A stretch of DNA of 5,194 nucleotides from JAIPEI01 sp041685835 (GTDB taxonomy: Bacteria; Desulfobacterota; DSM-4660; Desulfatiglandales; HGW-15), in NCBI GenBank assembly GCA_041685835.1, contig JAWLEX010000173.1, positions 1 through 5,194 on the forward strand, read 5' to 3'. Under the pieces are notes generated by a model that was not told the origin of the DNA, made no database searches, and was given only the letters and a program-made list of their open reading frames with translations. The translations under genes were made by a program, and so were the position numbers. Positions 5,150-5,194 of the stretch are shown here, one piece after another (position 1 is the first letter of the stretch; every line of letters begins with the position of its first letter).

Positions 5150-5194
5150 GAGGTTGCTTGTGCGGCGTACTTCAGTACGCCTCCGCGCAACCTC
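5150..5194. repeat. Two-tier hairpin at the core of the right repeat
   Basis: Same structure as in the left copy: outer 8-bp stem (5150-5157 with 5187-5194) and inner 8-bp stem (5164-5171 with 5174-5181). All stem bases are identical to the left copy. It sits about 55-100 bases upstream of the cyclase start, just upstream of the candidate promoter. Confidence 0.85.

Larger units (their letters stand above)
5097..5194 (-). repeat. Right copy of inverted repeat, cut by the window end
   Basis: This is the reverse complement of 2325-2422 at 97 of 98 positions. Identity stops at GGTT (5097-5100), 1 base before the GTG start of the cyclase gene; inward of that the two flanks are unrelated. The outer palindromic arm expected beyond the hairpin is missing because the window ends exactly at the base of the hairpin stem. 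If the window end is also a contig end, this would fit an assembly break at a multi-copy repeat. Confidence 0.9.

Noticed and set aside
2325..5194. CRISPR array or phage attachment site pair
   Set aside because: There are only two copies, inverted and 2.7 kb apart, with no spacers, integrase or tRNA; the copies are much longer than typical CRISPR repeats or att cores.
2325..5194. Fold-back assembly or library artefact creating the inverted repeat
   Set aside because: A fold-back would mirror the adjacent sequence too; here identity stops sharply at both inner borders, the copies differ at one base, and intact coding sequence fills the space between. It cannot be fully excluded because the right copy touches the window end.

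Overview
The window is GC-rich bacterial DNA with two transcription units that converge. Protein style and gene content (a stand-alone MBL-fold hydrolase, a CobU, and a large cyclase/TPR/membrane fusion) suggest a Desulfobacterota (former Deltaproteobacteria) type genome. That assignment is an inference; there is no rRNA or other marker here.

Left half (188-2094, + strand): three closely spaced genes, with gaps of 30 and 35 bases, look like one operon. They are a metallo-beta-lactamase-fold phosphodiesterase-like hydrolase, the cobalamin enzyme CobU (cobinamide kinase/guanylyltransferase), and a 149-residue protein I do not recognise. Each has a G-rich ribosome binding site. The 187 bases before them hold no clear gene, only a purine-rich leader.

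Middle (2095-2425): a non-coding stretch holding a small stem-loop and a MITE-like, quasi-palindromic element of about 147 bases with a two-tier hairpin at its centre.

Right half (2426-5095, - strand): one 889-residue protein. From N to C terminus it has a class III nucleotidyl cyclase domain, a probable second degenerate cyclase-like domain, a retroviral-type CCHC zinc knuckle, a TPR-like helical region, a long helical region and a C-terminal pair of membrane helices.

The most striking feature is that this gene sits between two inverted 98-base repeats that differ at one position. One repeat ends 3 bases beyond the stop codon and the other ends 1 base before the GTG start. The repeat carries a possible promoter and Shine-Dalgarno sequence aimed at the gene, so gene and repeats may form a unit that moves, inverts, or depends on the repeat for expression. 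The right copy is cut by the window end.
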